Assembly: GCA_934481505.1 (NCBI GenBank)
Contig: CAKSPP010000013.1
Span: 1 to 15,489, forward strand
Direction: 5' to 3'
Length of the DNA: 15,489 bases
Origin: an uncultured Eubacteriales bacterium
Lineage (GTDB): Bacteria; Bacillota; Clostridia; Oscillospirales; UBA644
Numbering within the stretch: the stretch's first letter is position 1; each line of letters starts with the position of its first letter. Below are positions 7,196 to 13,946 of this stretch, in pieces. The translations under genes were made by a program, and so were the position numbers. The notes beneath the pieces were generated by a model. The model was given only the letters and a program-made list of their open reading frames with translations. It had not been told where the DNA came from and made no database searches.

Positions 7196-7891
7196 TCACA
7201 GATTTTCATAGGGGCGGTTTTTATATAAAAGATACGGTTTTTCAAAAAGAAGACCGGGTTTTGCGTCCTTTCTCCCCTCGATAAGAAAGAGGGACGCGGG
7301 GCGGCTTTCGGACGTTTCGGCAAGCTTCATGATCTTCGGCTCGACCTTATATTTCCGCATTAAAAACATAACATCGCAAAGCCTTTCGGCACGGTTTATC
7401 ATGCAGAATCTGCCGCCGCTTTTAAGCAGTCTTCCTGCGGCTTTTATAATTTCTTCAAGAAGACCTTCTTCTTCGGTTCGGGCGTTTCCGCGTTCCCCGT
7501 CGGCGACGAAACCGCTGTTCTCGGCGTAATAAGGAGGATTTACCGAAACAAGGTCGAAAGCCGACGCCGAAAGCGGGCTTTCCTTGGTGTTGATTTTCCT
7601 TACATCGGCATTTATAAAGGAGATTTTTTCCGAAAGACCGTTATATTCGGCGGACTTTTCGGCAAGCAAAAACGCCTTTTCTGAGATTTCGACCCCGACG
7701 ATTTTTCCCTTGCAGCCGTGGGACAAAAGCAGGGGAATAACGCCGTTGCCGCTGCAAAGGTCGACCGCGTTATTGTATCGGCGTTCCCTTATAAAGTCGG
7801 CAAGAAGAACGGCGTCGGTTCCGAAGCGGAAAAGGGCGTCGTCCTGATATATTTTAAGTCCGTGAACGACCAGATCGTCAAGTCTTTCCAT
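7196..7891 (-). CDS. tRNA1(Val) (adenine37-N6)-methyltransferase-like protein (TrmN6/YabB family)
   Basis: A 231-residue Rossmann-fold SAM-dependent methyltransferase. It opens with the family signature of a TrmN6/YabB protein (YQDDALFRFGTDAVLLADF, residues 15-33), followed by the SAM-binding VDLCSGNGVIPLLL (43-56), an acidic GVEIS (66-70), INADV (93-97), and the catalytic NPPYY motif (118-122) used by N6-adenine methyltransferases. E. coli TrmN6 modifies A37 of tRNA-Val; the Gram-positive YabB substrate is less well established, so the substrate is inferred. The start has only a weak GAGAG ribosome site. It begins 25 bases beyond the ferredoxin terminator with no visible promoter, and ends 6 bases before rsmI. 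Confidence 0.9.
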   Translation of the reverse strand: MERLDDLVVHGLKIYQDDALFRFGTDAVLLADFIRERRYNNAVDLCSGNGVIPLLLSHGCKGKIVGVEISEKAFLLAEKSAEYNGLSEKISFINADVRKINTKESPLSASAFDLVSVNPPYYAENSGFVADGERGNARTEEEGLLEEIIKAAGRLLKSGGRFCMINRAERLCDVMFLMRKYKVEPKIMKLAETSESRPASLFLIEGRKDAKPGLLFEKPYLLYKNRPYENL

Positions 7892-7916
7892 AATTCTCTC
7901 TCAAATAAGTTATTAC

Positions 7917-7947
7917 AAAAAAAGGACAGGGTTTTCCCCTATCCTTT
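7917..7947 (-). terminator. Rho-independent terminator of the ferredoxin gene
   Basis: On the minus strand AAAGGATAGGG and CCCTGTCCTTT pair over 11 bp (one G-U) around a 5-base GAAAA loop, followed directly by a run of four more Ts. It begins 17 bases after the ferredoxin stop codon, a textbook position. Confidence 0.9.
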
Positions 7948-7964
7948 CTTCATTTTTCGTGCAA

Positions 7965-8135
7965 TTATTCAGCCTGGGGAGCACCGACAGGGCAGGTATC
8001 TGCACAAGCACCGCAGTCAATGCAGGTGTCGGGATCAATTACGAATTTGCCGTCTCCTTCGGAAATAGCTTCAACAGGACAGCCGCCCTGGCAAGCACCG
8101 CAGGAAATGCAGTCATCACTGATTTTGTATGCCAT
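7965..8135 (-). CDS. Clostridial-type 2[4Fe-4S] ferredoxin, 56 residues
   Basis: This short gene encodes a soluble low-potential electron carrier. Two CxxCxxCxxxCP motifs are present, with Cys9, 12, 15, 19 and Cys38, 41, 44, 48, each set followed by a proline. The 56-residue length and the two-fold internal repeat match the classical ferredoxin of clostridia (about 55 residues). The ATG follows a strong AAGGAGGT site with an 8-base spacer, suggesting high expression, and the gene has its own promoter and terminator. It lies between ricT and the trmN-like gene, where Bacillus has yabA. With an Rnf complex encoded just upstream, it is a natural candidate for the electron donor to RnfB, and ferredoxins could also serve Fe-S proteins such as RicT (both inferred). 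Confidence 0.96.
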   Translation of the reverse strand: MAYKISDDCISCGACQGGCPVEAISEGDGKFVIDPDTCIDCGACADTCPVGAPQAE

Positions 8136-8166
8136 AGTCTAATACCTCCTTAAAATTTCTATCGAC

Positions 8167-8195
8167 AGTATAACATTATAATTTCGGTTTGACAA
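8167..8195 (-). promoter_or_regulatory. Promoter of the ferredoxin gene (extended -10)
   Basis: On the minus strand TTGTCA (8190-8195) and TATACT (8167-8172) are 17 bases apart, and the -10 is preceded by TGT, forming an extended -10 (TGTTATACT). A second overlapping hexamer, TTGACA, lies 12 bases further upstream but would need a 21-base spacer to TATAAT, so it is less likely to be the -35 in use. Confidence 0.75.
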
Positions 8196-8208
8196 GGGGT
8201 TTGTCAAA
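8188..8208. repeat. Inverted repeat over the -35 of the ferredoxin promoter
   Basis: TTTGACAA (8188-8195) and TTGTCAAA (8201-8208) form 8-bp perfect arms around GGGGT. One arm contains the -35. This layout is typical of an operator for a dimeric repressor. It is not the Rex consensus (TTGTGAA with a 4-base gap). It begins 10 bases after the ricT stop and could also fold in the ricT transcript, but no U-tract follows, so it is a poor terminator. Confidence 0.55.
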
Positions 8209-8218
8209 AATTTTTCAA

Positions 8219-9082
8219 TTATTCCGCATTTTTTTCTTCCTCTGCGGAGGAATTCTGCGGTTGTTTTTTAGCTTTCGGGACGAAAGTTATATCCTTTTTG
8301 TCGTAAACTTTCTGGGTTATCTGACCGTCGCTGTCGAATTTTACCCTGACTTTTTCGACAAGGATATTCGATTCGGTAACAACACCGTCACCGTCGGGAG
8401 TTTTGACCTGCTGACCGACTCTCGGCATCGTTTTATATGCGTCCTCATAAGCGTTCTGCTCGAAATTCAGGCAGCAGATAAGCTTTCCGCACGCACCCGA
8501 AATTTTCTGCGGGTTTGTCGAAAGCGACTGGTCTTTCGCCATTTTTACCGAAACGGGAGAAAACTCCGAAAGGAACTGCGAGCAGCAGACCTTTCTTCCG
8601 CACATTCCGAGTCCTCCGACGACCTTTGTTTCGTCGCGGACGCCTATCTGACGGAGTTCGATTCTTGTTTTGAACGCCGCCGCAAGGTCTTTTAAGAGTT
8701 CGCGGAAGTCAACGCGTCCCTCGGCGACGAAATTGAAGATTATCTTGCTGTTGTCGAAGGTGTATTCCGCGTCGATAAGGGTCATTTCGGGATTTCTCTT
8801 TCTGACCTTTTCTTCGCAGATTTTAAGAGCTTCTTTTTCTTTTCTCTCGTTTTCCTCGTCCCTTTTTATATCTTCGGGAGTTGCCGCACGTATAACGGGG
8901 CTCAAAGGCATATAGCACTTTTCTTCCTCGACCATACGGTTTGCGATAACGACGTCGCCTATTTCAAGACCGCGGACGGTTTCGACAATGACTTTTTGAC
9001 CTACTTCAAGGGTAAGTCCTTTCGGGTCGAAATAATAAATCTTGCCCGCCTTTCTGAAACGGACGCCTACGATTTCTACCAT
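8219..9082 (-). CDS. ricT: PSP1-domain protein RicT (YaaT), Fe-S subunit of the Ric complex
   Basis: RicT, with RicA and RicF, forms a complex in Bacillus that carries [4Fe-4S] clusters and helps RNase Y process several mRNAs; it also affects sporulation and competence. The 287-residue protein shows the PSP1 fold: GVRFRKAGKIYYFDP (residues 6-20), GLEIGDVV (38-45), then the Fe-S region with MCGRKVCC (Cys161, 166, 167) and GACGKLICCLNFE (Cys198, 203, 204), followed by an SH3-like tail (PRVGQQVKTPDGDGVV) and a charged C-terminus. All family cysteines expected for cluster binding are present. The start follows GAGGT. It sits 27 bases after holB, the same neighbour as in Bacillus. RicA and RicF are not encoded in this window. 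Confidence 0.93.
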   Translation of the reverse strand: MVEIVGVRFRKAGKIYYFDPKGLTLEVGQKVIVETVRGLEIGDVVIANRMVEEEKCYMPLSPVIRAATPEDIKRDEENERKEKEALKICEEKVRKRNPEMTLIDAEYTFDNSKIIFNFVAEGRVDFRELLKDLAAAFKTRIELRQIGVRDETKVVGGLGMCGRKVCCSQFLSEFSPVSVKMAKDQSLSTNPQKISGACGKLICCLNFEQNAYEDAYKTMPRVGQQVKTPDGDGVVTESNILVEKVRVKFDSDGQITQKVYDKKDITFVPKAKKQPQNSSAEEEKNAE

Positions 9083-9109
9083 TTTATACCTCGTTTCCCC
9101 GCGTGATTG

Positions 9110-9913
9110 TTACCGCCCGGCTCGGGGAGACGCCGAACGGGTCAAAGACCATTCCCTAATATTTCCGCGGCAGTCGGAAACAAAACCCGCCACGGTAAGA
9201 TTCATATTCAGATTCATTTCGCACCTTGCCGCCCACTTTTCGGCGGTCGAAAGCAGCGAAAGATAAAGAGATGTTTCTTCGTCTTTTTTCTCGTTTGAAA
9301 ACTTTTTCACCTTTTCGCGGCAGTATCCGCACATATACGAAACGAAACCGCCGAAAATTTCTCTTTCTTCTTTTTTCCCTTCAAAAAGCGAAAAAGCGGA
9401 AGCTGCGTCATTTTTGAAAAGCGAAGAAAGAAAAACTCTGCAAAGCTCGTCCTTTTCGGTGTCGTCGCCGCCCTCGGACGGCAAAACGACGGTTCGGCAG
9501 CGGCTTTTTACGGTCGCCAGAACCTTTTCGGAAGAACGGCAGAGAATAATGAAAAACGTGTTTTCAGGAGGCTCTTCAATCGGCAGAAGAAGAGCGTTCT
9601 GGCTGTAATCCGAAAGAGAATCGATATCACTTATAATATAAATTTTCCTGTCGCCGTCGGAAGCGGAAAGCCACAGATCGGAAAGAAAATCCCTCACTTC
9701 TTTGACTTTTGCCCCGCCCTCGAGCGTTTTTATATCGGTATGGTTTCCCGTAAGCACCTTTTCGCAGATCGGGCATTTTCCGCACGGCGGATTTTCGGGA
9801 CAGAGAATCCGCAGGCAAAGCTCGGTTGCCGCGTTTTGAAGGTCTTCCGCCCTACCCTCGATAAGGTACGCATGAAAAAGCGGATAGGGAAAAATTTTAT
9901 CGTAATCGGTCAT
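9110..9913 (-). CDS. holB: DNA polymerase III subunit delta' (clamp loader)
   Basis: Delta' is part of the clamp-loader complex that places the beta clamp on primed DNA. The 267-residue protein starts like other HolB proteins (PLFHAYLIEG, residues 11-20), lacks a working P-loop as is normal for delta', and carries the zinc-module cysteines Cys38, 44, 47 and 50 (PPCGKCPICEK). It also has IISDIDSLSDYSQNALLLPIEEPP (93-116), equivalent to the usual sensor/LLKxLEEPP segment, and the SRC motif (137-139) of clamp-loader subunits. It is somewhat shorter than typical HolB (about 310-330) and divergent after residue 150. The ATG follows AGAGAG with a 6-base spacer. It lies 10 bases after the small membrane ORF and 27 before ricT. 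Confidence 0.92.
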   Translation of the reverse strand: MTDYDKIFPYPLFHAYLIEGRAEDLQNAATELCLRILCPENPPCGKCPICEKVLTGNHTDIKTLEGGAKVKEVRDFLSDLWLSASDGDRKIYIISDIDSLSDYSQNALLLPIEEPPENTFFIILCRSSEKVLATVKSRCRTVVLPSEGGDDTEKDELCRVFLSSLFKNDAASAFSLFEGKKEEREIFGGFVSYMCGYCREKVKKFSNEKKDEETSLYLSLLSTAEKWAARCEMNLNMNLTVAGFVSDCRGNIREWSLTRSASPRAGR

Positions 9914-9923
9914 TTTTATCTCT

Positions 9924-10061
9924 CTATCTGAAAAGATCCATTATCGGCTTTCCGAAAAGAAAACCGAGGCAGAACGCAAGCAGAGCGAGAAGACAAATGA
10001 CGACGGGTCTTATCCAGCCGTGTTTTTTCTTTCCGAACTGAATATCATTCTTCTTCAACAT
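9924..10061 (-). CDS. Small single-helix membrane protein (45 residues), unrecognised
   Basis: This short frame encodes MLKKNDIQFGKKKHGWIR, then a hydrophobic stretch (PVVICLLALLAFCLGFLFG, about residues 19-37), and ends in KPIMDLFR. The basic N-terminus predicts an N-in membrane orientation. I do not recognise a family. Support for it being real: it starts inside the last 17 bases of rnfB in another frame, has GGTGA six bases before its ATG, fills the gap between rnfB and holB almost exactly (10 bases to holB), and has the clean composition of a membrane helix. It could be a small accessory subunit of the Rnf complex or an unrelated small membrane protein (both inference). A chance frame cannot be excluded. 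Confidence 0.6.
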   Translation of the reverse strand: MLKKNDIQFGKKKHGWIRPVVICLLALLAFCLGFLFGKPIMDLFR

Positions 10062-10935
10062 TTTCTTTCACCGGTTCCTTCGCCTTTTCGACGGTCAAAG
10101 CCGCCGCTGCGATGGTATCGCCTTTTTCTGTCTGTTCTTTGCCCGACCAGATTATCTTTCTCGGGCATTTTTCTCTGCAAAGACCGCAGTCGGTGCATTT
10201 TTCATAGTCTATTTCCGCAATGTTGTTTGTTACGGTTATCGCTCCGACAGGACAGTTTTTCGCACAAATTCCGCAGCCGATACAGCCGACTTTGCAGAAC
10301 GAACGGACTTCCTTTCCGGGAAGCCGAGACGAACAGCCGACCCAAATATCCGCGTCGAACGGGATAAGTTTTATAAGGTTCTGCGGACAGGTCGAAACAC
10401 AAACTCCGCAGGCACGGCATTTTTCATATTCTACAACGGCAACGCCGTCTTCGACTTTTATCGCACCGAACGGGCACGCCTTAACGCAGGAGCCGAGACC
10501 TATGCAGCCGTGGGGACATTCTTTCGGTCCGTTTCCGAGCCTTGCGACCGAAAGACAGTCGCCGAGACCTTTATATATATATTTGTCGTTTGCAAGGTCT
10601 TTTGTGCCGCTGCACATGACCATTGCTCTCATTTTCGCCGAGGGGGCGGCTTCTTTTCCGAGAATTTTCGCAATCTCTTCAAGATTTTTCGCTTCGACAG
10701 CCTTGCATTTATCGCAGGGAGCGTCGTCTTTTACCATTGCTTCGGCGTAGCTCTGACAGCCCACATAGCCGCAGCCGCCGCAGTTTGCCCCCGGAAGAAG
10801 ACCGGTTATTTCGTCAACGCGTTCGTCCTTTTTAACAAAAAAGATTCTTCCGGCAACCGCAAGCAGAAATCCGATAATAAACGCTACCGCCGCCAAGACG
10901 AGCACCGGAAGCAGGATTTTTTCGACTATATCCAT
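10045..10935 (-). CDS. rnfB: Rnf complex subunit B (multi-cluster Fe-S protein)
   Basis: RnfB receives electrons from reduced ferredoxin and passes them into the membrane part of the Rnf complex. The 296-residue protein has an N-terminal anchor helix (about residues 8-30), the Fe-S domain with CGGCGYVGC (Cys52, 55, 60) and Cys74/77, then a set of ferredoxin-like cysteine clusters: CPHGCIGLGSCVKACP (140-155), Cys173/176/179/183, Cys214/218/221/224/228 and Cys247/250/253/257. The number of clusters fits clostridial RnfB, which is richer than the proteobacterial form. The C-terminus is charged (TVEKAKEPVKENVEEE). The ATG follows AAGGAGGA, which overlaps the rnfA stop. It is the last rnf gene, and its end overlaps the start of the small membrane ORF by 17 bases. 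Confidence 0.97.
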   Translation of the reverse strand: MDIVEKILLPVLVLAAVAFIIGFLLAVAGRIFFVKKDERVDEITGLLPGANCGGCGYVGCQSYAEAMVKDDAPCDKCKAVEAKNLEEIAKILGKEAAPSAKMRAMVMCSGTKDLANDKYIYKGLGDCLSVARLGNGPKECPHGCIGLGSCVKACPFGAIKVEDGVAVVEYEKCRACGVCVSTCPQNLIKLIPFDADIWVGCSSRLPGKEVRSFCKVGCIGCGICAKNCPVGAITVTNNIAEIDYEKCTDCGLCREKCPRKIIWSGKEQTEKGDTIAAAALTVEKAKEPVKENVEEE

Positions 10936-10947
10936 AATTCTTCCTCC

Positions 10948-11532
10948 TTAAAACGGCAGCGAAAGTCCCTGAAAGCCCATAAAGGCGATACAGAGAAGAC
11001 CTGCGGCGATAAGAACTATCGGAACGCCTCTGAAAGGCTTCGGGATATCGGCAAAAGAAATTCTTTCGCGGATAATCGACAGCAGCACGAGAGCAAGCAA
11101 AAAGCCGACGCCCGCGGCACAGCCGTAAACCACCGATTCGATGAAGTTATACTCTTTTGTAACATTGAGAAGAGCAACGCCGAGGACGGTGCAGTTCGTT
11201 GTTATAAGCGGAAGATAAATTCCGAGAGACGAATAAAGCGACGGAATCTGCTTCTGCAAAAACATTTCGATAAGCTGAACCAAAGCGGCGATTATCAAAA
11301 TAAAGACTATTGTTTGGAGATATTCAAGTTTTAACGGGACTAAAATAAACGCGTTCGCGGCATAGGTCGCGGCGGAAGCGACGGTCATCGTAAAGATAAC
11401 CGCAAGTCCCATTCCGACCGAGGTTTCAAGCTGTTTCGAAACACCCAAAAACGGGCAGATACCGAGGAATTTTACGAGGACGAAGTTCTCGATTAAAATA
11501 GCACCTATGGCTATTGAAATAAGATTAAGCAT
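10948..11532 (-). CDS. rnfA: Rnf complex subunit A (membrane)
   Basis: RnfA is an integral membrane subunit that pairs with RnfE, like NqrE with NqrD, to carry electrons across the membrane and help form the ion path. The 194-residue protein is hydrophobic with about six helices and shows the family's inverted-repeat signatures: FLGICPFLGVS (Cys26) and TTNCTVLGVAL (Cys114). In Nqr/Rnf these two cysteines, with two from the partner, bind an intramembrane Fe-S centre (family knowledge). The length matches the family norm. The start codon directly follows the rnfE stop (TAAATG), and GGAGGAG lies within the rnfE end, so translation is likely coupled. Confidence 0.97.
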   Translation of the reverse strand: MLNLISIAIGAILIENFVLVKFLGICPFLGVSKQLETSVGMGLAVIFTMTVASAATYAANAFILVPLKLEYLQTIVFILIIAALVQLIEMFLQKQIPSLYSSLGIYLPLITTNCTVLGVALLNVTKEYNFIESVVYGCAAGVGFLLALVLLSIIRERISFADIPKPFRGVPIVLIAAGLLCIAFMGFQGLSLPF

Positions 11533-12165
11533 TTACTTCTCCTCCTTTTTTTCGGTTTTCGTCCTGATATACTGGAACAGGGCGATAACTCCGCCGAGGA
11601 CAAGAAAGCCGCCCGGAGGAAGAATTATAAGCAAAGCGGGGTTGTAGTGTCCCGCAAAAACATCAAGTCCGCAGAAAGTTCCGTTTCCGATTATTTCGCG
11701 GATAGCCGAAACGATGACTATCGCTCCGGTGTAACCGAGTCCCATCGAAAGTCCGTCAAGAGCGGATTCGAGCACGGGATTTTTCGACGCAAAGCTTTCG
11801 GCTCTCGCAAGGATTATACAGTTGACGACGATAAGCGGAATGAAAAGCCCCAAAGACTCGGAAAGAGCCGGGATATACGCTTTCATTACCATATCGACGA
11901 CCGTTACAAGTCCTGCGATAATGACTATATAAGAAGCAATTCTTATCTGGTTGGGGATGAAATTACGGAGAAGCGAAATTATGACGTTTGAGAAAATCAG
12001 AACGGCGGTTACCGAAACGCCCATTCCGAGACCGTTTATAACGGAAGTCGAAACGGCAAGGGTCGAACACATTCCGAGAAGCTGAACGAAAATCGGATTT
12101 TTGAAGATAAGTCCGTCAAAAAATATCTTTTTAAGTCCCGATCTGTCGGTTTTGTTTTTCTTCAC
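11533..12165 (-). CDS. rnfE: Rnf complex subunit E (membrane)
   Basis: RnfE is the second of the two paralogous membrane subunits and pairs with RnfA. The 210-residue protein has a short basic N-terminus (KKNKTDRSGLKK), about six membrane helices, and the paired motifs LLGMCSTLAVST (Cys33) and IVVNCIILARAESFA (Cys116-region), matching the cysteine positions in RnfA. A further conserved stretch is LSMGLGYTGAIVIVSAIREIIGNG near residues 144-167. The C-terminus is basic (RTKTEKKEEK). The ATG overlaps the rnfG stop by four bases (ATGA), a coupled-translation arrangement. Confidence 0.97.
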   Translation of the reverse strand: MKKNKTDRSGLKKIFFDGLIFKNPIFVQLLGMCSTLAVSTSVINGLGMGVSVTAVLIFSNVIISLLRNFIPNQIRIASYIVIIAGLVTVVDMVMKAYIPALSESLGLFIPLIVVNCIILARAESFASKNPVLESALDGLSMGLGYTGAIVIVSAIREIIGNGTFCGLDVFAGHYNPALLIILPPGGFLVLGGVIALFQYIRTKTEKKEEK

Positions 12166-12944
12166 CGAACACCGCCTCCCTTCTCAATTTCCTTTACGGT
12201 TTCAACGGCTTCTTCAACAGCCGCTTTTACCGCTTTCGATGTTACCGTTGCTCCGGAAACGGAAACTACTCCGTCGGTTGCGGCAACCGAAATATTCGTA
12301 TACTGCGGCAGAAGTTTGCCTTTTTCGTCGAGAGCCGCGGCTCCGATATTGGCGGTTTCGCTGTGGGAAATCGTCTTCACGCCGCGTATTTTCATATTTT
12401 CGTCGATTGCGATAACGAGCTCGATATCGCCGCCGAAACCCGACGCAGTTATATTAAGACAATAGGCTATCGCTCTGTTGCTGACCTCGGCAAGATAAAT
12501 TTCGGAGACATTTTTGCCGACTTCGGGCATTTCTCCGTCGTAAGAAACGAAATTTTCGGCTTCGGGAACAAGTTCCGCACGGGCGACATTTCCTTTCGCC
12601 GCCTGTTTTTCGGCAATTGCCGGAGCGGTAAAATAGTTTACCGCGGCAAGAACCAAAACGACGAGCGAAACGAATATGCAAAGGCGAAGACCGAGCTTCA
12701 AATTCGCGAGATTGAAGGTGTTTTTAAAGCCATCGGATTTCAGAAAAGGTTTTTTTTCTTTTTTTGCGTCGGGATAGATCTCGACGGTTTTCATTGCGGA
12801 AGCTTCGATTTCTCCGATTTTTTCGAGCTTTGCACCGACTTCGTTTTCGTCGAGTTTTTCCGATTCTTCGGCGGAAAGCTCGGTTTCGATAACGTCGGTT
12901 TTTACGATTTCTATTCCGCCGTTCTTTTCTTTGTTTTCAGCCAT
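12162..12944 (-). CDS. rnfG: Rnf complex subunit G (covalent flavoprotein) with long acidic N-terminal extension
   Basis: RnfG carries covalently bound FMN on its extracytoplasmic domain and moves electrons within the complex. The 260-residue protein has one membrane helix at about 88-108 followed by the FMN-binding domain ending in VSVSGATVTSKAV, where Thr233 is the expected flavinylated residue. Two features differ from the usual family: the Asp normally three positions before the S of SGAT is Val, and the HxETPGLG loop reads HSETANIGA. An extra 85-residue, Glu/Lys-rich segment precedes the helix; RnfG proteins are usually near 180-210 residues. The long start is supported by GGAGGTGA six bases before the ATG, while the internal Met51 has no ribosome site. 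It overlaps rnfD by one base and rnfE by four. Confidence 0.94.
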   Translation of the reverse strand: MAENKEKNGGIEIVKTDVIETELSAEESEKLDENEVGAKLEKIGEIEASAMKTVEIYPDAKKEKKPFLKSDGFKNTFNLANLKLGLRLCIFVSLVVLVLAAVNYFTAPAIAEKQAAKGNVARAELVPEAENFVSYDGEMPEVGKNVSEIYLAEVSNRAIAYCLNITASGFGGDIELVIAIDENMKIRGVKTISHSETANIGAAALDEKGKLLPQYTNISVAATDGVVSVSGATVTSKAVKAAVEEAVETVKEIEKGGGVR

Positions 12945-13933
12945 CAGATCTCACCTCCGGCACCGTATCTTCTCGGACGGGCAATTTTATCGAGAGCAAA
13001 CGCAAAGACATTCATTAAGAGAATTGCGTAGGAAACGCCCTCGGGGTATCCGCCGAAATAACGCAGAAATACAGTTAAAAGTCCGCAGCCGATACCGTAA
13101 ATTATCCTGCCCTTTGAGGTTATCGGAGACGTCGTGTAGTCGGTCGCCATAAAGAAAGCACCGAGAAGCAGTCCGCCGCTCAGAAGTTCGGCAAGCATAA
13201 AATCAAGATTGAAAAATCCGCCAGACGCGGGGAAAATAAAGGTTACAAGGGCAACCGTTCCGATATAACATACCGGAATGTGCCAGGTTATTATTTTACG
13301 GAAAAGCAGGTAAAATCCGCCGAGAAGAAGAGCCGCGGCGGAAACTTCGCCGATACAGCCTCCGACATTTCCGAAGAAAAGGTCGGCTATCGAAACATCG
13401 GGAAGAGTTCCCGTTTTAAGAAATGTAAGCGGAGTTGCGGAAGAAACCGCATCAACAACTTCTTCGGGAACCGCTCCGAAAACGGGGATTACCGAACTTT
13501 TGAAGGGTACTATGAATTTTGTCATTATCGCGGGCCACGAGAAAAGAAACGCTCTTGCGGCAAGAGCCGGGTTAAAGAAGTTTTTGCCGATACCGCCGAA
13601 AAGCATTTTGACGACGACTATCGCAAAGAAGTCTCCGACAACGACCATCCAGTAGGGTGCCGTTACGGGCAGACACAAAACAAGCAGAAGTCCCGTTACG
13701 ACGCAGGAAAAATCGCTTGCGGTATTTTTCTTTTTTCTTATTATGTTAAAAAGTGATTCAAACGCAATGCAGGCACCGACAGAAACCGCAGCAAGGGTTA
13801 AAACCCTGAAACCGAAGAAGACGACGCCGACGGCAAGAGCCGGAAGAAGAGCTATTATAACGTCGCCCATGACCGAACGGATGCTTTCGTCGGAACGGTA
13901 GTGCGGCGACGACGTGACGATAAATTTATCCAT
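12944..13933 (-). CDS. rnfD: Rnf complex subunit D (membrane flavoprotein)
   Basis: RnfD is a membrane subunit with covalent FMN, homologous to NqrB. The 329-residue protein has about nine to ten hydrophobic helices, the opening TSSPHYRS (residues 7-14), KNFFNPALAARAFL (117-130), the flavin-attachment segment DAVSSATPLTFLK (161-173), where Thr167 is the predicted FMN site with Ser in place of the usual Gly, and MATDYTTSPIT (262-272). The length is typical. The start is preceded by GGGAGGAAG, and the gene follows rnfC by 13 bases. Its stop shares one base with the rnfG start (TGATG). Confidence 0.97.
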   Translation of the reverse strand: MDKFIVTSSPHYRSDESIRSVMGDVIIALLPALAVGVVFFGFRVLTLAAVSVGACIAFESLFNIIRKKKNTASDFSCVVTGLLLVLCLPVTAPYWMVVVGDFFAIVVVKMLFGGIGKNFFNPALAARAFLFSWPAIMTKFIVPFKSSVIPVFGAVPEEVVDAVSSATPLTFLKTGTLPDVSIADLFFGNVGGCIGEVSAAALLLGGFYLLFRKIITWHIPVCYIGTVALVTFIFPASGGFFNLDFMLAELLSGGLLLGAFFMATDYTTSPITSKGRIIYGIGCGLLTVFLRYFGGYPEGVSYAILLMNVFAFALDKIARPRRYGAGGEI

Positions 13934-13946
13934 TTTTCTTCCTCCC

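Noticed and set aside
8167..8183. A PerR-like box in the ferredoxin promoter (TTATAATG followed by TTATACT)
   Set aside because: Only the left half resembles the PerR site. The right half does not form the needed inverted copy, and the match is explained by the AT-rich -10 region.
10510..11334. A 274-codon plus-strand open frame opposite rnfB and rnfA
   Set aside because: It spans two real, motif-rich rnf genes on the other strand, has a Lys/Arg/Asn-rich product with no fold, and no ribosome site at its start.
12162..12794. A shorter RnfG beginning at internal Met51
   Set aside because: No ribosome site precedes that codon, whereas the upstream ATG has a near-perfect GGAGGTGA site and overlaps the rnfD stop.
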